A stretch of 64,000 nucleotides of DNA from Afipia sp. OHSU_II-C1 (GTDB taxonomy: Bacteria > Pseudomonadota > Alphaproteobacteria > Rhizobiales > Xanthobacteraceae), in NCBI RefSeq assembly GCF_000497575.1, contig NZ_APJI01000006.1, forward strand, positions 332,001-396,000, given 5' to 3'. Shown piece by piece: positions 8,020 through 17,028 of the stretch (position 1 is its first letter; each line of letters begins with the position of its first letter). The position numbers and the translations under genes were made by a program. Below the pieces are notes generated by a model. The model saw only the letters and a list, made by a program, of their open reading frames with translations, did no database searches and had not been told where the DNA came from.

Positions 8020-9672
8020 CTATCCGACGATCTTGAGCCCTGCTGGCTTGTCAACGATCAGCCCAGGGTTCAACATCCACTTCGGGTCCAGTTCGGTCTT
8101 GGCGGCTGCCAGCACACGGCGGAACAACGGATCGACTTCCTTGTCGTACCAAGGACGGAACGATTTTCCGACAGCATGGTGGTGCGTGATGGTTGCGCCG
8201 AGTTCGATTAGCGCGTCCGACGCAACGTCGTGGAGCATCTTATAGGCTTCAAGGCTGTTGGCGTGCGTCGAAGGAGCCATGATCGAATAGTAAGGAGCCG
8301 GGCCGTCCGGATACAGGAAGGAGAACCTGCGGCAGACGATGCCGCCGCCAAGATTTTCCTTCTGGGCCTTCCGGATGCGACGCATGATCTCGGTATCGAC
8401 TTCTTCGAACCGATCCCAAGTGTAGGCAGTTTCGAACGTGAAGCTGACGATTCCCATCGCTGCGCGCGTATGCATCAACCGGGGCAGATATCTGAACTGG
8501 TGCCGCCAGTTACCCTGCGGCCCGCTACGGCTGGTCTCCAGCGCGTTGTCCGCAGTTCCCGCCTGTTGCTTCACGACGCCACCGAAGTCCTTGCAGATTT
8601 CGAGACTACGCTCCAGCCACGCGTCCACCGGATGGTCGGCGGATTCGAAGCCCAGCAACAGGACCGAATCGGTGCCGTCTCCAGCGCCGTAGAATTTGGC
8701 GTCCTGCTCGTCCAGATAGCGACAGTTCGCCGGGAACAGTCCTGCTTGGGTGATCTGACGGACGGCCTTGGCACCCTGATAGAACGTCTTGAAGGAGATC
8801 GACGCATTCGCACGGAATTTCACACGCCCCTGTAGACGCATCCATGCATCGGTGATGATGCCCAGCGAGCCCTCAGACCCGATGAACAGCCGATCCGGAT
8901 TGGGTCCCGCACCCGAGCCTGGCAGGCGGCGGTTCTGGATCGTTCCCGCCGGGGTGACCACGCGCAGGCTTTCCACCATGTCGTCAATATGCGTGAGATG
9001 GGTCGCATAGTGACCGGACGAGCGGGTTGCGATCCAACCGCCCAGCGATGAGAATTCCCACGATTGCGGAATATGGCGCAAGGTGAGGCCATGCGGCTTC
9101 AGTTGTTCTTCCAGAGCCGGACCGAGAATGCCCGCCTGGATCCGCGCGCAGCGCGACACGGGGTCGACTTCGAGAATCTTGTTGAGGTTGCCCAAGTCGA
9201 TTACGACGACCCCGGGAAAGGCGTCGCGCTCGGGACCCCAGAAGCCGCCGGTGACGCTCGATCCGCCGCCATACGGGATGCATGCATAACTATTTTCCCC
9301 GCACCAGTCGAAGATGGCAGCGATGTCTTCTTCGTCGCGCGGATAGGCCACGACGTCCGGAGCCTTCTTGAAATCGCGCCGGTAGATAAGGGTCATGTCC
9401 TTGAAACCCTTACCGTACGTATGAACAATTCTGTCCCATTTTTCCGAGGTACAGAAATCCTCCAGCGTTCGCGGGATCTTTATGCGCGACGCATAAAGTT
9501 CAATCTCGTCCAGAGTCGGGTCTGACAGAATTTCGATGTCTTTAATTCCAAGCCGCTGCTCCACGCGGTCTCGCATGGTTCGGATTTCGTCCTTGGAATT
9601 AGCTTCACCTTCATATCCCCACGACCAGAACTTCCTTCGCTGGCCGTAGTAGCCACTCTTTTCCTTCGCCAC
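8020..9672 (-). CDS. FAD-linked oxidase, alkyldihydroxyacetonephosphate synthase-like
   Basis: A flavoprotein of about 550 residues with a PCMH-type FAD domain (CIPYGGGSSVTGG, then SLGGWIATRSSGHYATHLTHIDD) and a C-terminal FAD-oxidase domain ending in the helix WMLNPGLIVD. Its closest known architecture is alkylglycerone-phosphate synthase / D-lactate dehydrogenase-like oxidases; the ADPS-type RRFSFLYPDGPAPYYSI region is present. A GTG start at 9672 is chosen because GAAGGAG lies just upstream; the frame could extend to an ATG at 9723. It is the first gene of the dioxygenase operon, under a tandem operator at 9747-9771. It may oxidise a hydroxy acid or ether-linked substrate; the substrate is unknown. 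Confidence 0.75.
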   Translation of the reverse strand: MAKEKSGYYGQRRKFWSWGYEGEANSKDEIRTMRDRVEQRLGIKDIEILSDPTLDEIELYASRIKIPRTLEDFCTSEKWDRIVHTYGKGFKDMTLIYRRDFKKAPDVVAYPRDEEDIAAIFDWCGENSYACIPYGGGSSVTGGFWGPERDAFPGVVVIDLGNLNKILEVDPVSRCARIQAGILGPALEEQLKPHGLTLRHIPQSWEFSSLGGWIATRSSGHYATHLTHIDDMVESLRVVTPAGTIQNRRLPGSGAGPNPDRLFIGSEGSLGIITDAWMRLQGRVKFRANASISFKTFYQGAKAVRQITQAGLFPANCRYLDEQDAKFYGAGDGTDSVLLLGFESADHPVDAWLERSLEICKDFGGVVKQQAGTADNALETSRSGPQGNWRHQFRYLPRLMHTRAAMGIVSFTFETAYTWDRFEEVDTEIMRRIRKAQKENLGGGIVCRRFSFLYPDGPAPYYSIMAPSTHANSLEAYKMLHDVASDALIELGATITHHHAVGKSFRPWYDKEVDPLFRRVLAAAKTELDPKWMLNPGLIVDKPAGLKIVG

Positions 9673-9746
9673 AGCGCTTCTCCTTCGAGATTTTCGACGT
9701 AAATCAACCATCCAGGTGCGCATGCGTTTTGGTAGACATCGCGATC

Positions 9747-9771
9747 TGGTTCGACCAAATTGGCATATCCA
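9747..9771. promoter_or_regulatory. Tandem GntR-type operator, site A (dioxygenase operon side)
   Basis: TGGTTCGACCA (9747-9757), AAT, TGGCATATCCA (9761-9771): two TGGN5CCA palindromes 3 bp apart. It lies 75 bp upstream of the FAD oxidase start. The motif matches the TGGTnnnACCA-type core bound by many FadR-subfamily regulators. Confidence 0.65.
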
Positions 9772-9869
9772 ATTCGGTCGGTCAATGGTTCTCGGAGTAG
9801 ATAAGCACCCCGGAGCTACGCCACCGCGACAACATTCGCCTTGACACCGCCGCCAAGAGCACGCTTGAA

Positions 9870-9894
9870 TGGTATGACCAGATTGGATGTGCCA
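9870..9894. promoter_or_regulatory. Tandem GntR-type operator, site B (ABC operon side)
   Basis: TGGTATGACCA (9870-9880), GAT, TGGATGTGCCA (9884-9894). It has the same tandem layout as site A and lies 160 bp before the first permease gene. Confidence 0.65.
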
Positions 9895-10031
9895 GATTGC
9901 AACTGATCTGCAAATAGAGAACTCACCTCATTTTTTGATGAGCGGGCGTTCAGCGGCCTTTTTCACATAGAGAGGGACAAGAGCGTGGTGCTGTCGGACC
10001 AAGCCAATCTGCATGGTGAGCGCGCCCTCCA

Positions 10032-11000
10032 ATGGACCGCGTCATGCTGAGATATCTAATTCGTCGCCTTGTCGCCCTTGTGCCGACGTTCCTGTTAGCG
10101 AGCGTTATTGTGTTCTCGGCCATTCGCCTGATACCGGGAAACACGATCGACATGATGATGTCGCAGAACGACATCTCGGCCAGCGTCCAGACCCGCGAAG
10201 ATCTTATCAAGGCACTCGGGCTCGATCAGCCGGTCCTTGTACAATATTGGCACTGGATCAGCTCGATTGTGTTCCACGGAGATTTCGGTCGCTCGCTTTG
10301 GACGGGAGATAGCGTCACCCGCCTCGTCGCCGAGCGCATGCCGATTACTCTGTATCTAGGCGTGCTGGCCATGATATTCGCGCTCTTGATCGCGCTGCCC
10401 GTCGGGATCATCTCGGCGATCCGGCAAAACAAGCCGGTCGATTATCTCGGCCGTGTCTTTGCCATCACGGCCCTGTCCGTCCCGCCTTTTTGGCTCGGGA
10501 CATTAGTGGTGGTCGTGCCGGCGATGCTCTGGGGGATCGCTCCGACCGTGCAATATGTTCGGCTGACCGACGATCCCCTCCTTAGCCTCCGCCAGATGGT
10601 GCCGCCCGCCATCGTCCTCGGCATCGCCTTGTCGGGAGTGACGATGCGGATGACCCGCACCATGGTCCTCGAAGTCATGCGCCAGGATTATGTCCGTACA
10701 GCTTGGAGCAAGGGTCTCGACGAGCGGACGGTCGTCCTGCGCCATGTCCTCAAAAACGCGCTTCTGCCGGTCATAACCATCGTCGGGTTGCAGTTGCCCC
10801 TGCTGATCGGTGGCGCGGTCGTGATTGAGCAGATCTTCGTGATCTCCGGTATGGGCCAACTACTCCTGATGGCGGTGTCGCAGCGGGACTATCCGGTCAT
10901 TACGGGCATCTTTCTTCTCGTGGGCGTCGGCGTAATGACGATCAACCTGCTCGTCGACATCAGCTACGCCCTCCTAGATCCCAAGATTCGTCAGGGCTGA
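10032..11000 (+). CDS. ABC transporter permease, DppB/OppB type
   Basis: A 322-residue inner-membrane permease with a first transmembrane helix at LVALVPTFLLASVIVF, five further hydrophobic segments and the EAA-like loop around YVRTAWSKGLDERTVVLRHVLKNALLPVITI. It is one of two permeases of a peptide/opine/nickel-class (family 5) importer. The start could equally be Met5 at 10044 (MLRYLIRRL), which is where most relatives begin. It is the first gene of a five-gene plus-strand operon downstream of operator site B. Confidence 0.88.
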   Translation: MDRVMLRYLIRRLVALVPTFLLASVIVFSAIRLIPGNTIDMMMSQNDISASVQTREDLIKALGLDQPVLVQYWHWISSIVFHGDFGRSLWTGDSVTRLVAERMPITLYLGVLAMIFALLIALPVGIISAIRQNKPVDYLGRVFAITALSVPPFWLGTLVVVVPAMLWGIAPTVQYVRLTDDPLLSLRQMVPPAIVLGIALSGVTMRMTRTMVLEVMRQDYVRTAWSKGLDERTVVLRHVLKNALLPVITIVGLQLPLLIGGAVVIEQIFVISGMGQLLLMAVSQRDYPVITGIFLLVGVGVMTINLLVDISYALLDPKIRQG

Positions 11001-11004
11001 ACGC

Positions 11005-11907
11005 ATGACTATCGAGTCACCTCTGAAGATCGAAACAGGTCCCGGGCGAGGCGCTTGGGCAGCACCCGTCAGGACTTTCTTCAGTCGCCTTTTTAAGCAG
11101 GATATCCTCGGAACGGTTTGCGCCGGCCTTCTCGCCGCGATCGTGGTCTGCGCACTCTTGGCACCTTGGATCGCACCGTACGACTTCGACGCGATCGACC
11201 TTACATCGCTGATGCAAGGGCCGTCCTGGTCGCACCACCTCGGCACAGACGAACTCGGACGCGACATCCTCAGCCGCATCATCTATGGAGCCCGTACTTC
11301 CGTTATCGTCTGTATCACCGCCGCGCTGCTATCGCTCGCCCTATCGGTCACGCTCGGGGTTCTGTCCGGGTATTTCGGCGGACGTCTCGATGCCCTGGTT
11401 CAGCGGTTCGTCGATACCTGGCAGAGCTTTCCCGACCTAATCGTGCTGATCGCGGGCGTCGCGGTTCTCGGCCCCGGGATCGTGCAGATCATCGCCCTCC
11501 TCGGCATCCTCTACGGCGTTGCCGGTTCGCGCATCGTACGCGGCGCGGTCCTGTCGGCGCGCGAGCAACTGTACGTGCAGGCGGGCCATTCCTTCGGCGC
11601 CGGTAACTGGCACATTATTCTCCGGCACATCCTGCCGACGATCGCCGCGCCCCTCATCGTGCTTTACACCACGCGCCTCGGCGGCGTGATCCTGGCCGAA
11701 TCGAGTCTCAGCTTCCTTGGTCTTGGTGTGCCACCGCCCGCACCCGCGTGGGGCCGTATGCTGAGCGATGCCCGCCCTTACATGTTCGAGAACGTCTGGA
11801 TGGTCGCGGCCCCTGGCCTCGCGATAACTCTGATCGTTTTTTGCGTGAACATCTTCGGAGACTCTCTCCGCGATCTTCTCGATCCACGCGGAATAGTGCG
11901 CAATTGA
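11005..11907 (+). CDS. ABC transporter permease, DppC/OppC type
   Basis: A 300-residue second permease of the importer, with the N-terminal OppC-like helix (TVCAGLLAAIVVCALLAPWIAPY), the GTDELGRDILSRIIYGAR motif characteristic of DppC/OppC, and the coupling loop near EQLYVQAGHSFGAGNWHIILRHILP. It starts 4 bp after the DppB-like stop. Together the two form the membrane pore. Confidence 0.9.
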   Translation: MTIESPLKIETGPGRGAWAAPVRTFFSRLFKQDILGTVCAGLLAAIVVCALLAPWIAPYDFDAIDLTSLMQGPSWSHHLGTDELGRDILSRIIYGARTSVIVCITAALLSLALSVTLGVLSGYFGGRLDALVQRFVDTWQSFPDLIVLIAGVAVLGPGIVQIIALLGILYGVAGSRIVRGAVLSAREQLYVQAGHSFGAGNWHIILRHILPTIAAPLIVLYTTRLGGVILAESSLSFLGLGVPPPAPAWGRMLSDARPYMFENVWMVAAPGLAITLIVFCVNIFGDSLRDLLDPRGIVRN

Positions 11908-11940
11908 GCGAAAAACCATAACACTAAGGAGGAGCAAGGA

Positions 11941-13638
11941 ATGGTAGGCCGACATCTCGGAACTATGGCGGTTATCGCGCTCGGGACTGTGATTGCGACC
12001 CAAGCCGTGAGCGCCCAGGAACCCAAATACGGTGGCACGCTGACCATCGTTCCTTACTCCCCGGGGATTGCGGCGTTGTCGTGGGATCCCGCCGACTGGA
12101 ACTGGAAGGTCTCTATCGATGCTGGGCCCTACATGGAGCAGTTGATGGTGGGCGATCTAAGCAAAGGCGTACGTGGCGGCGGGAAGAACAACTTTTTCAG
12201 CGAGGCCTGGCTCAGCGACGACGTGCTGCGCGGCGAACTCGCAGAGAGCTGGGAGGTCGTCGACAAACCGCTCTCGATCGTTATCAACCTGCGCAAGAAC
12301 GTGAAATGGCAGGCCTGCAAAGGCATCATGGAAGCGCGCGACTTTACCGCCAAAGACGTCGTGTTCGCGTATAACCGTCTCGTCGCTAGTCCGAAGGCGA
12401 ACAAAGTCTATTTTTCCTTCATCGACAGGGCCGAGGAGACGGGACCGCACCAGGTGACCTTCTTCCTGAAGGAGTACAACTCGGAGTGGAAGTACCGCCT
12501 CGGCTACGGCTATTACGCCGGCATCTATCCCAAAGAGATCACGGAGGCCCCTAACGGCGGTGCTGGCAACTGGCAGAATGCCTGCGGCACGGGTCCCTTC
12601 CGGTTGACGCGGTATGAGGCCGGGGCCTTCGGGGATTATCAGGCTAACAAGGAGTACTGGGACCGCGAGACGATCGACGGCAAACCTTACAAGATCCCAT
12701 TCGTCGATAACCTTGTGATGCGGACGATCGGGGATTCACAGACACGCCTAGCCGCCTTCCGCACCGGCAAGATCGATGTCATGGCGAATATCAACTGGGA
12801 CGAACTCAAGTCACTGGCGCCGATCCAAGATAAAATCAAAGTCATCGAACACCCCGACTATGCGGGTGAGGCACTGGCAATGCGGGTCGATGCACCACCC
12901 TTCGACAACCCGAAGGTGCGTCTCGCCTTGAATCTCGCGGTCGACCGGGCCGCCATCTCGAAGCAGATCTATGGCGGCCACGCCGACTTTCCGCACCTGC
13001 CGATGGACGAAACTTGGGAAGGCTATTTCACGCCGCCCGAAAAGATGCCGAACGATGCCCGGGAGGTTCTCCAGTACGATCCGGCCAAGGCCAAGAAGCT
13101 CCTCGCCGAAGCGGGTCTTGCGAATGGTTTCGAGTTCAAGGCACAGGTTCCGAGCTTCCCTGAGCAGCTAAAGAAAGCGCAGATTGTAGCCGGATATCTG
13201 TCGGCAATCGGCGTAAAGATGACCATCGAGCCAAAGGAGTATGGAGCGTTTCTCAGTCTGATGACCACCGGCAAGCACGGCCCCGGCTATTGGCATCTCG
13301 CAGGCATGAGCAATCCGACGGCCTCAATCGAGAAACTGTACCGGTCCTCTTCCGTCTGGAATTCGGCCCGCGTCAACGACCCGAAGGTCGATGCGGCACT
13401 CGACACCATCCAGCAGGAGAGGGACCCGGACAAGGTCAAGAAGGGCGTCGCCGCGCTCACCAATGAGATGACCGCGCGAGCGCCATTCCTGTTTCTGCCC
13501 AGGCCGCGCTCGTTCACGGTATGGTGGCCGTGGGTCAAGAATTACTATGGTGAGATTTCGGTCTCCGCTCGGCGTGATGCGCCGGTCTGGGCGCGCGCTT
13601 GGATCGATCAGGATCTAAAGAAGTCGATGGGCTTCTGA
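11941..13638 (+). CDS. Periplasmic solute-binding protein, family 5 (peptide/opine class)
   Basis: A 565-residue SBP_bac_5 protein with a signal peptide (hydrophobic MAVIALGTVIATQAVSA, cleavage near AQE). The GGTLTIV opening strand, the AESWEVVDKPLSIVINLRKNVKWQ region and the AKKLLAEAGLANGFEF repeat are typical. The ribosome site AAGGAGG lies just before the ATG. Family 5 proteins bind peptides, opines, nickel or glycosides, and catabolic islands often recruit them for aromatic or amide substrates, so the annotation peptide transporter should not be taken literally. Confidence 0.88.
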   Translation: MVGRHLGTMAVIALGTVIATQAVSAQEPKYGGTLTIVPYSPGIAALSWDPADWNWKVSIDAGPYMEQLMVGDLSKGVRGGGKNNFFSEAWLSDDVLRGELAESWEVVDKPLSIVINLRKNVKWQACKGIMEARDFTAKDVVFAYNRLVASPKANKVYFSFIDRAEETGPHQVTFFLKEYNSEWKYRLGYGYYAGIYPKEITEAPNGGAGNWQNACGTGPFRLTRYEAGAFGDYQANKEYWDRETIDGKPYKIPFVDNLVMRTIGDSQTRLAAFRTGKIDVMANINWDELKSLAPIQDKIKVIEHPDYAGEALAMRVDAPPFDNPKVRLALNLAVDRAAISKQIYGGHADFPHLPMDETWEGYFTPPEKMPNDAREVLQYDPAKAKKLLAEAGLANGFEFKAQVPSFPEQLKKAQIVAGYLSAIGVKMTIEPKEYGAFLSLMTTGKHGPGYWHLAGMSNPTASIEKLYRSSSVWNSARVNDPKVDAALDTIQQERDPDKVKKGVAALTNEMTARAPFLFLPRPRSFTVWWPWVKNYYGEISVSARRDAPVWARAWIDQDLKKSMGF

Positions 13639-13641
13639 TCG

Positions 13642-14640
13642 ATGCACGGAACTTTGGAAATGTCGGGGCCCCCGATACTGGATGTACGCGGGCTCTGCGT
13701 GGGCATCTGGTCGGGCAAGACGGAGCTGAGTGCTGTCGCAGACGTTTCGTTCCGGGCCTATTCAGGCCAGGTCGTGGCGCTCGTAGGCGAAAGCGGCGCG
13801 GGCAAGAGCATCACCGCGATGTCGCTCACCCATCTACTGCCAATGCCACCGATCAAGATCACGGCCGGCGAAATACGCCTCTCCGGCCGTGATATGCAGA
13901 CGCAGTCACCAAAACAGATCAGGGACATCCGAGGCAACGAGGTCGGCATCGTTTTCCAGGAGCCGATGACAGCGCTGAACCCAAGCCTGCGCATCTGGCG
14001 CCAGATCGCCGAGCCGCTGGTGCGTCATCGCCGGATGTCCTGGAGCGCCGCCAAAGCGCAGGCGATCTACCTTCTCAAGAAGGTCCGCATCCCGGATGCA
14101 GAGACCAAAGCCGAGGCCTATCCTCACCAGCTCAGTGGGGGTATGCGCCAGCGTGTCATGGTTGCTATCGCGATCTCCTGCGAGCCAAGACTCATCATCG
14201 CGGACGAGCCGACGACAGCACTCGACGTCACCGTGCAGGCGCAGATTTTGACGCTTCTCACTGACCTTACCCGCGGATTGGGCGGGGCGCTGCTTCTCAT
14301 CACGCACGATCTCGGCGTCGTGGCGCGCTACGCCGACTGGGTCAACGTGATGTATGCCGGCCGCATCGTCGAGACAGCGGCGGCCGACGACCTCTATCGC
14401 GATGGGCGCCATCCTTATACGCACGCCCTCCTCGCCTCCGTGCCCAAGATCGTCGGTCCGATCGCTCATCGGCTCGAGTCGATCGCTGGGCAGCCACCCG
14501 CCCCCTCCGACGGAACCGGGGGCTGCGCCTTCGCACCGCGCTGCCCACGTCGGACCGAACGGTGCGACGAACGCCCTCCGCTTAGCGGCGACGAACGCAC
14601 ACGGAACGGCCATCTGTTCGCGTGCTGGAATCCGCTATGA
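13642..14640 (+). CDS. ABC transporter ATPase, DppD/OppD type
   Basis: A 332-residue ATPase with Walker A GESGAGKS, signature LSGGMRQRVMVAIA, Walker B LIIADEPTTALDV and the C-terminal oligopeptide/dipeptide domain with clustered cysteines (GGCAFAPRCPRRTERC). The start is ATG at 13642 or Met7. Its gene overlaps the next ATPase gene by 4 bp. Confidence 0.9.
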   Translation: MHGTLEMSGPPILDVRGLCVGIWSGKTELSAVADVSFRAYSGQVVALVGESGAGKSITAMSLTHLLPMPPIKITAGEIRLSGRDMQTQSPKQIRDIRGNEVGIVFQEPMTALNPSLRIWRQIAEPLVRHRRMSWSAAKAQAIYLLKKVRIPDAETKAEAYPHQLSGGMRQRVMVAIAISCEPRLIIADEPTTALDVTVQAQILTLLTDLTRGLGGALLLITHDLGVVARYADWVNVMYAGRIVETAAADDLYRDGRHPYTHALLASVPKIVGPIAHRLESIAGQPPAPSDGTGGCAFAPRCPRRTERCDERPPLSGDERTRNGHLFACWNPL

Positions 14641-15677
14641 ACGACGTAGCAACGAATATTCTCGAGGTCTCGGACCTGTGCGTCGACTATGCAAGCACAA
14701 CCTCTTTCGGCGTAACGGGCGCCCCCTCCGTTCGAGCTGTCAAGGGCATATCCCTCACACTCCAGCGCGGCGAAACTCTCTCGCTCGTCGGCGAAAGCGG
14801 TTGCGGCAAATCCACCACGGCCATGGCCATACTACAACTGACGCCGCCGAGCGGCGGCCGGGTCGTGTTCGACGGACGCGATATCACGGGCTTCAGTCAT
14901 CGCCAGATGCGACCGCTAAGGCGTGAGATGCAGATCATCTACCAGGATCCGTTCGGGTCGCTAAATCCCCGCATGACAATCGCCGACCTGATCGCCGAAC
15001 CGATGGCGATTCAGGGCGTCGGCAGATCGGGCCACGAGCGCCGCGCGAAGGCTGCCGAACTCCTAGATACGGTCGGAATGGGTACTCGCTTCCTCGACCG
15101 CTATCCGCACCAACTCAGCGGCGGCCAGCGTCAGCGGGTCGCCATCGCGCGCGCCCTGTCACTGCGTCCGAAACTGCTCATCTGTGATGAGCCGGTCTCA
15201 GCTCTCGACGTCTCAGTGCAGGCCCAGGTTCTGAACTTGTTTTCCGACCTCAAGGAGCAGTTCGGCTTGTCCTATCTGTTCATCTCGCACGACCTCGGCG
15301 TCGTCCGACACATGAGCGATCGGGTCGCAGTGATGTATCTCGGACGCATCGTCGAGATCGCGACGCGCGACGACCTCTACGGCGAACCGCTCCATCCCTA
15401 CACGCGCATTCTTCTCGATGCGGTAGCGGTGCCGGACCCGCAAATCGAGCGCGCCCGCGATCACGTGCTCCTTCAGGGCGAGGTGCCGAGCGTCGCCACC
15501 CCCCCGCCCGGCTGTCCATTTCACCCTCGCTGTCAGTCCGCCATGCCGGTCTGCAGCCGCGAAATTCCGCCGCTGCGGTTGCACGGCAATCGGCAGATCG
15601 CCTGCCATCTGTATGATGAGACAGCAGCCAATAAGGCAATCGAAGCCGCGATGGACGGAAATGGCAATCCAAACTAG
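14637..15677 (+). CDS. ABC transporter ATPase, DppF/OppF type
   Basis: A second ATPase of about 346 residues: Walker A GESGCGKS, signature LSGGQRQRVAIARAL, Walker B LLICDEPVSALDVSVQAQ, C-terminal PGCPFHPRCQSAMPVC. The ATG at 14637 overlaps the previous stop (ATGA) and is preferred to the upstream GTG at 14622. It is the last gene of the importer operon and is convergent with glcF, 27 bp away; I see no strong terminator hairpin between them. Confidence 0.9.
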   Translation: MNDVATNILEVSDLCVDYASTTSFGVTGAPSVRAVKGISLTLQRGETLSLVGESGCGKSTTAMAILQLTPPSGGRVVFDGRDITGFSHRQMRPLRREMQIIYQDPFGSLNPRMTIADLIAEPMAIQGVGRSGHERRAKAAELLDTVGMGTRFLDRYPHQLSGGQRQRVAIARALSLRPKLLICDEPVSALDVSVQAQVLNLFSDLKEQFGLSYLFISHDLGVVRHMSDRVAVMYLGRIVEIATRDDLYGEPLHPYTRILLDAVAVPDPQIERARDHVLLQGEVPSVATPPPGCPFHPRCQSAMPVCSREIPPLRLHGNRQIACHLYDETAANKAIEAAMDGNGNPN

Positions 15678-15704
15678 GACGTCAGAGCGGTCGCTTGTCC
15701 GCAC

Positions 15705-17012
15705 CTAGCCCAAGCACCCCTTTAGGACGTCAGGCAACGGGCCGCCCATCGCCCAATCGACCAACTCCACCGTGTGGACGACTGGAATGCGTGTTCCAGC
15801 ACCAATCTGCGTTATGCAGCCGAGATTTCCACTCGCAATGATTTGCGGTTTGACCTTCTCAATGTTGGTGACCTTTCGTGCGCGCAGTCGATTGGCGATC
15901 TCAGGCTGCAGTACGTTGTATGTTCCGGCGGAGCCGCAACATATGTGGCCTTCCGGTACTTCTCTCACTACAAACCCCATTCGCCTCAAAAGTGACTTCG
16001 GCTGATCTCTAACCTGCTGTCCATGCTGCATCGAGCATGCCGAATGGTAAGCCACGACCTGGCCGGTAGTCCGAACACCGTCTTGAAGCGGTAATTCATG
16101 CAAGAATTCTGTGATGTCCCGCGCTAGAGCCGAGATCCGTACGGCTTTCTGAGCGTAGGCGTTATCGTTGCGAAGTAGGAAGCCATAATCTTTAATGACC
16201 GTTCCGCAACCGGACGTCGTAACCACGATGGCGTCGAGGCCGCCGTTCTCGATTTCGCGTGTCCATACATCCACGTTGTGTCGAGCCGCATCCAGCGCCC
16301 GACTTTCGTATCCCAAGTGCTGCACGAGAGCTCCGCAGCACCCTTCGTCGATCGGTTGAACTACTTCGATACCGTGACGCGTCAACAACCGGATTGCAGC
16401 CTCGTTGATGTTCTGGCCGAGGACCTGCTGGGCACATCCGCTCAGAAGCGCAACCCGACCGCGCGGCCTATCGACGGTCGCGCCCGGTAACCTTCGGGTC
16501 GGCCTTCTTCGCTTGAATGACGACGAAAGTTCAATCATCGCGGCGAGTTGCGCGCCGCCGGGAAGATTGGCGAGCCACTTTCTGATCGGCCTGCTCACGG
16601 TAGCCACGCGTAAAGCCAACCTAAGTCGGCCCGGAAACGGCAGCACCTTCGCCAACATGCCTCGAAGCAACCGATCAGGCAGAGGACGCGTATAGGTTCG
16701 GGCGATATGGGCTCGCGCGTGATCGACCAGGTGCATGTAGTGCACGCCGGACGGACAGGTCGTCATGCAGGAAAGACACGTCAGACATCGATCGATATGC
16801 TCGACGACCTGAGGGGTCGCCGGCTTTTCCTCCTCCAACATGTCCTTGATCAGATAGATGCGCCCGCGCGGACTGTCCGCTTCGTCACCAAGAAGCAGAT
16901 ATGTCGGGCATGTCGCAGTACAAAAGCCGCAATGCACACAGGCACGGAGGATTTTTTCTGACTCGCTTACATGTGCATCGGCCAAGGCCGTCAGCGAGAA
17001 GTTTGTTTGCAT
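15705..17012 (-). CDS. glcF: Glycolate oxidase iron-sulfur subunit
   Basis: A 435-residue subunit with two [4Fe-4S] ferredoxin motifs, CVHCGFCTATCP and CLTCLSCMTTCP, followed by two CCG-type cysteine-rich domains (DEGCCGALVQHLG and HICCGSAGTYN). It passes electrons from the FAD subunits to the respiratory chain. Gene order glcD-glcE-glcF with 12-16 bp gaps is the usual one. Here it closes the minus-strand operon that begins with the acyl-CoA ligase at 23792. Confidence 0.92.
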   Translation of the reverse strand: MQTNFSLTALADAHVSESEKILRACVHCGFCTATCPTYLLLGDEADSPRGRIYLIKDMLEEEKPATPQVVEHIDRCLTCLSCMTTCPSGVHYMHLVDHARAHIARTYTRPLPDRLLRGMLAKVLPFPGRLRLALRVATVSRPIRKWLANLPGGAQLAAMIELSSSFKRRRPTRRLPGATVDRPRGRVALLSGCAQQVLGQNINEAAIRLLTRHGIEVVQPIDEGCCGALVQHLGYESRALDAARHNVDVWTREIENGGLDAIVVTTSGCGTVIKDYGFLLRNDNAYAQKAVRISALARDITEFLHELPLQDGVRTTGQVVAYHSACSMQHGQQVRDQPKSLLRRMGFVVREVPEGHICCGSAGTYNVLQPEIANRLRARKVTNIEKVKPQIIASGNLGCITQIGAGTRIPVVHTVELVDWAMGGPLPDVLKGCLG

Positions 17013-17028
17013 ACCAGTCCGCCTCGCC

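Larger units (their letters stand above)
9673..10031. other. Divergent control region between dioxygenase operon and Dpp-type ABC operon
   Basis: About 360 bp without a gene, separating two divergently transcribed operons. It holds two tandem operators (9747-9771 and 9870-9894), one towards each operon. No convincing -35/-10 pair stands out by eye in either direction. Confidence 0.6.

Noticed and set aside
9758-9774. Separate AATTGG/CCAATT palindrome next to site A
   Set aside because: It overlaps the second TGGN5CCA of the tandem operator and is explained by it.
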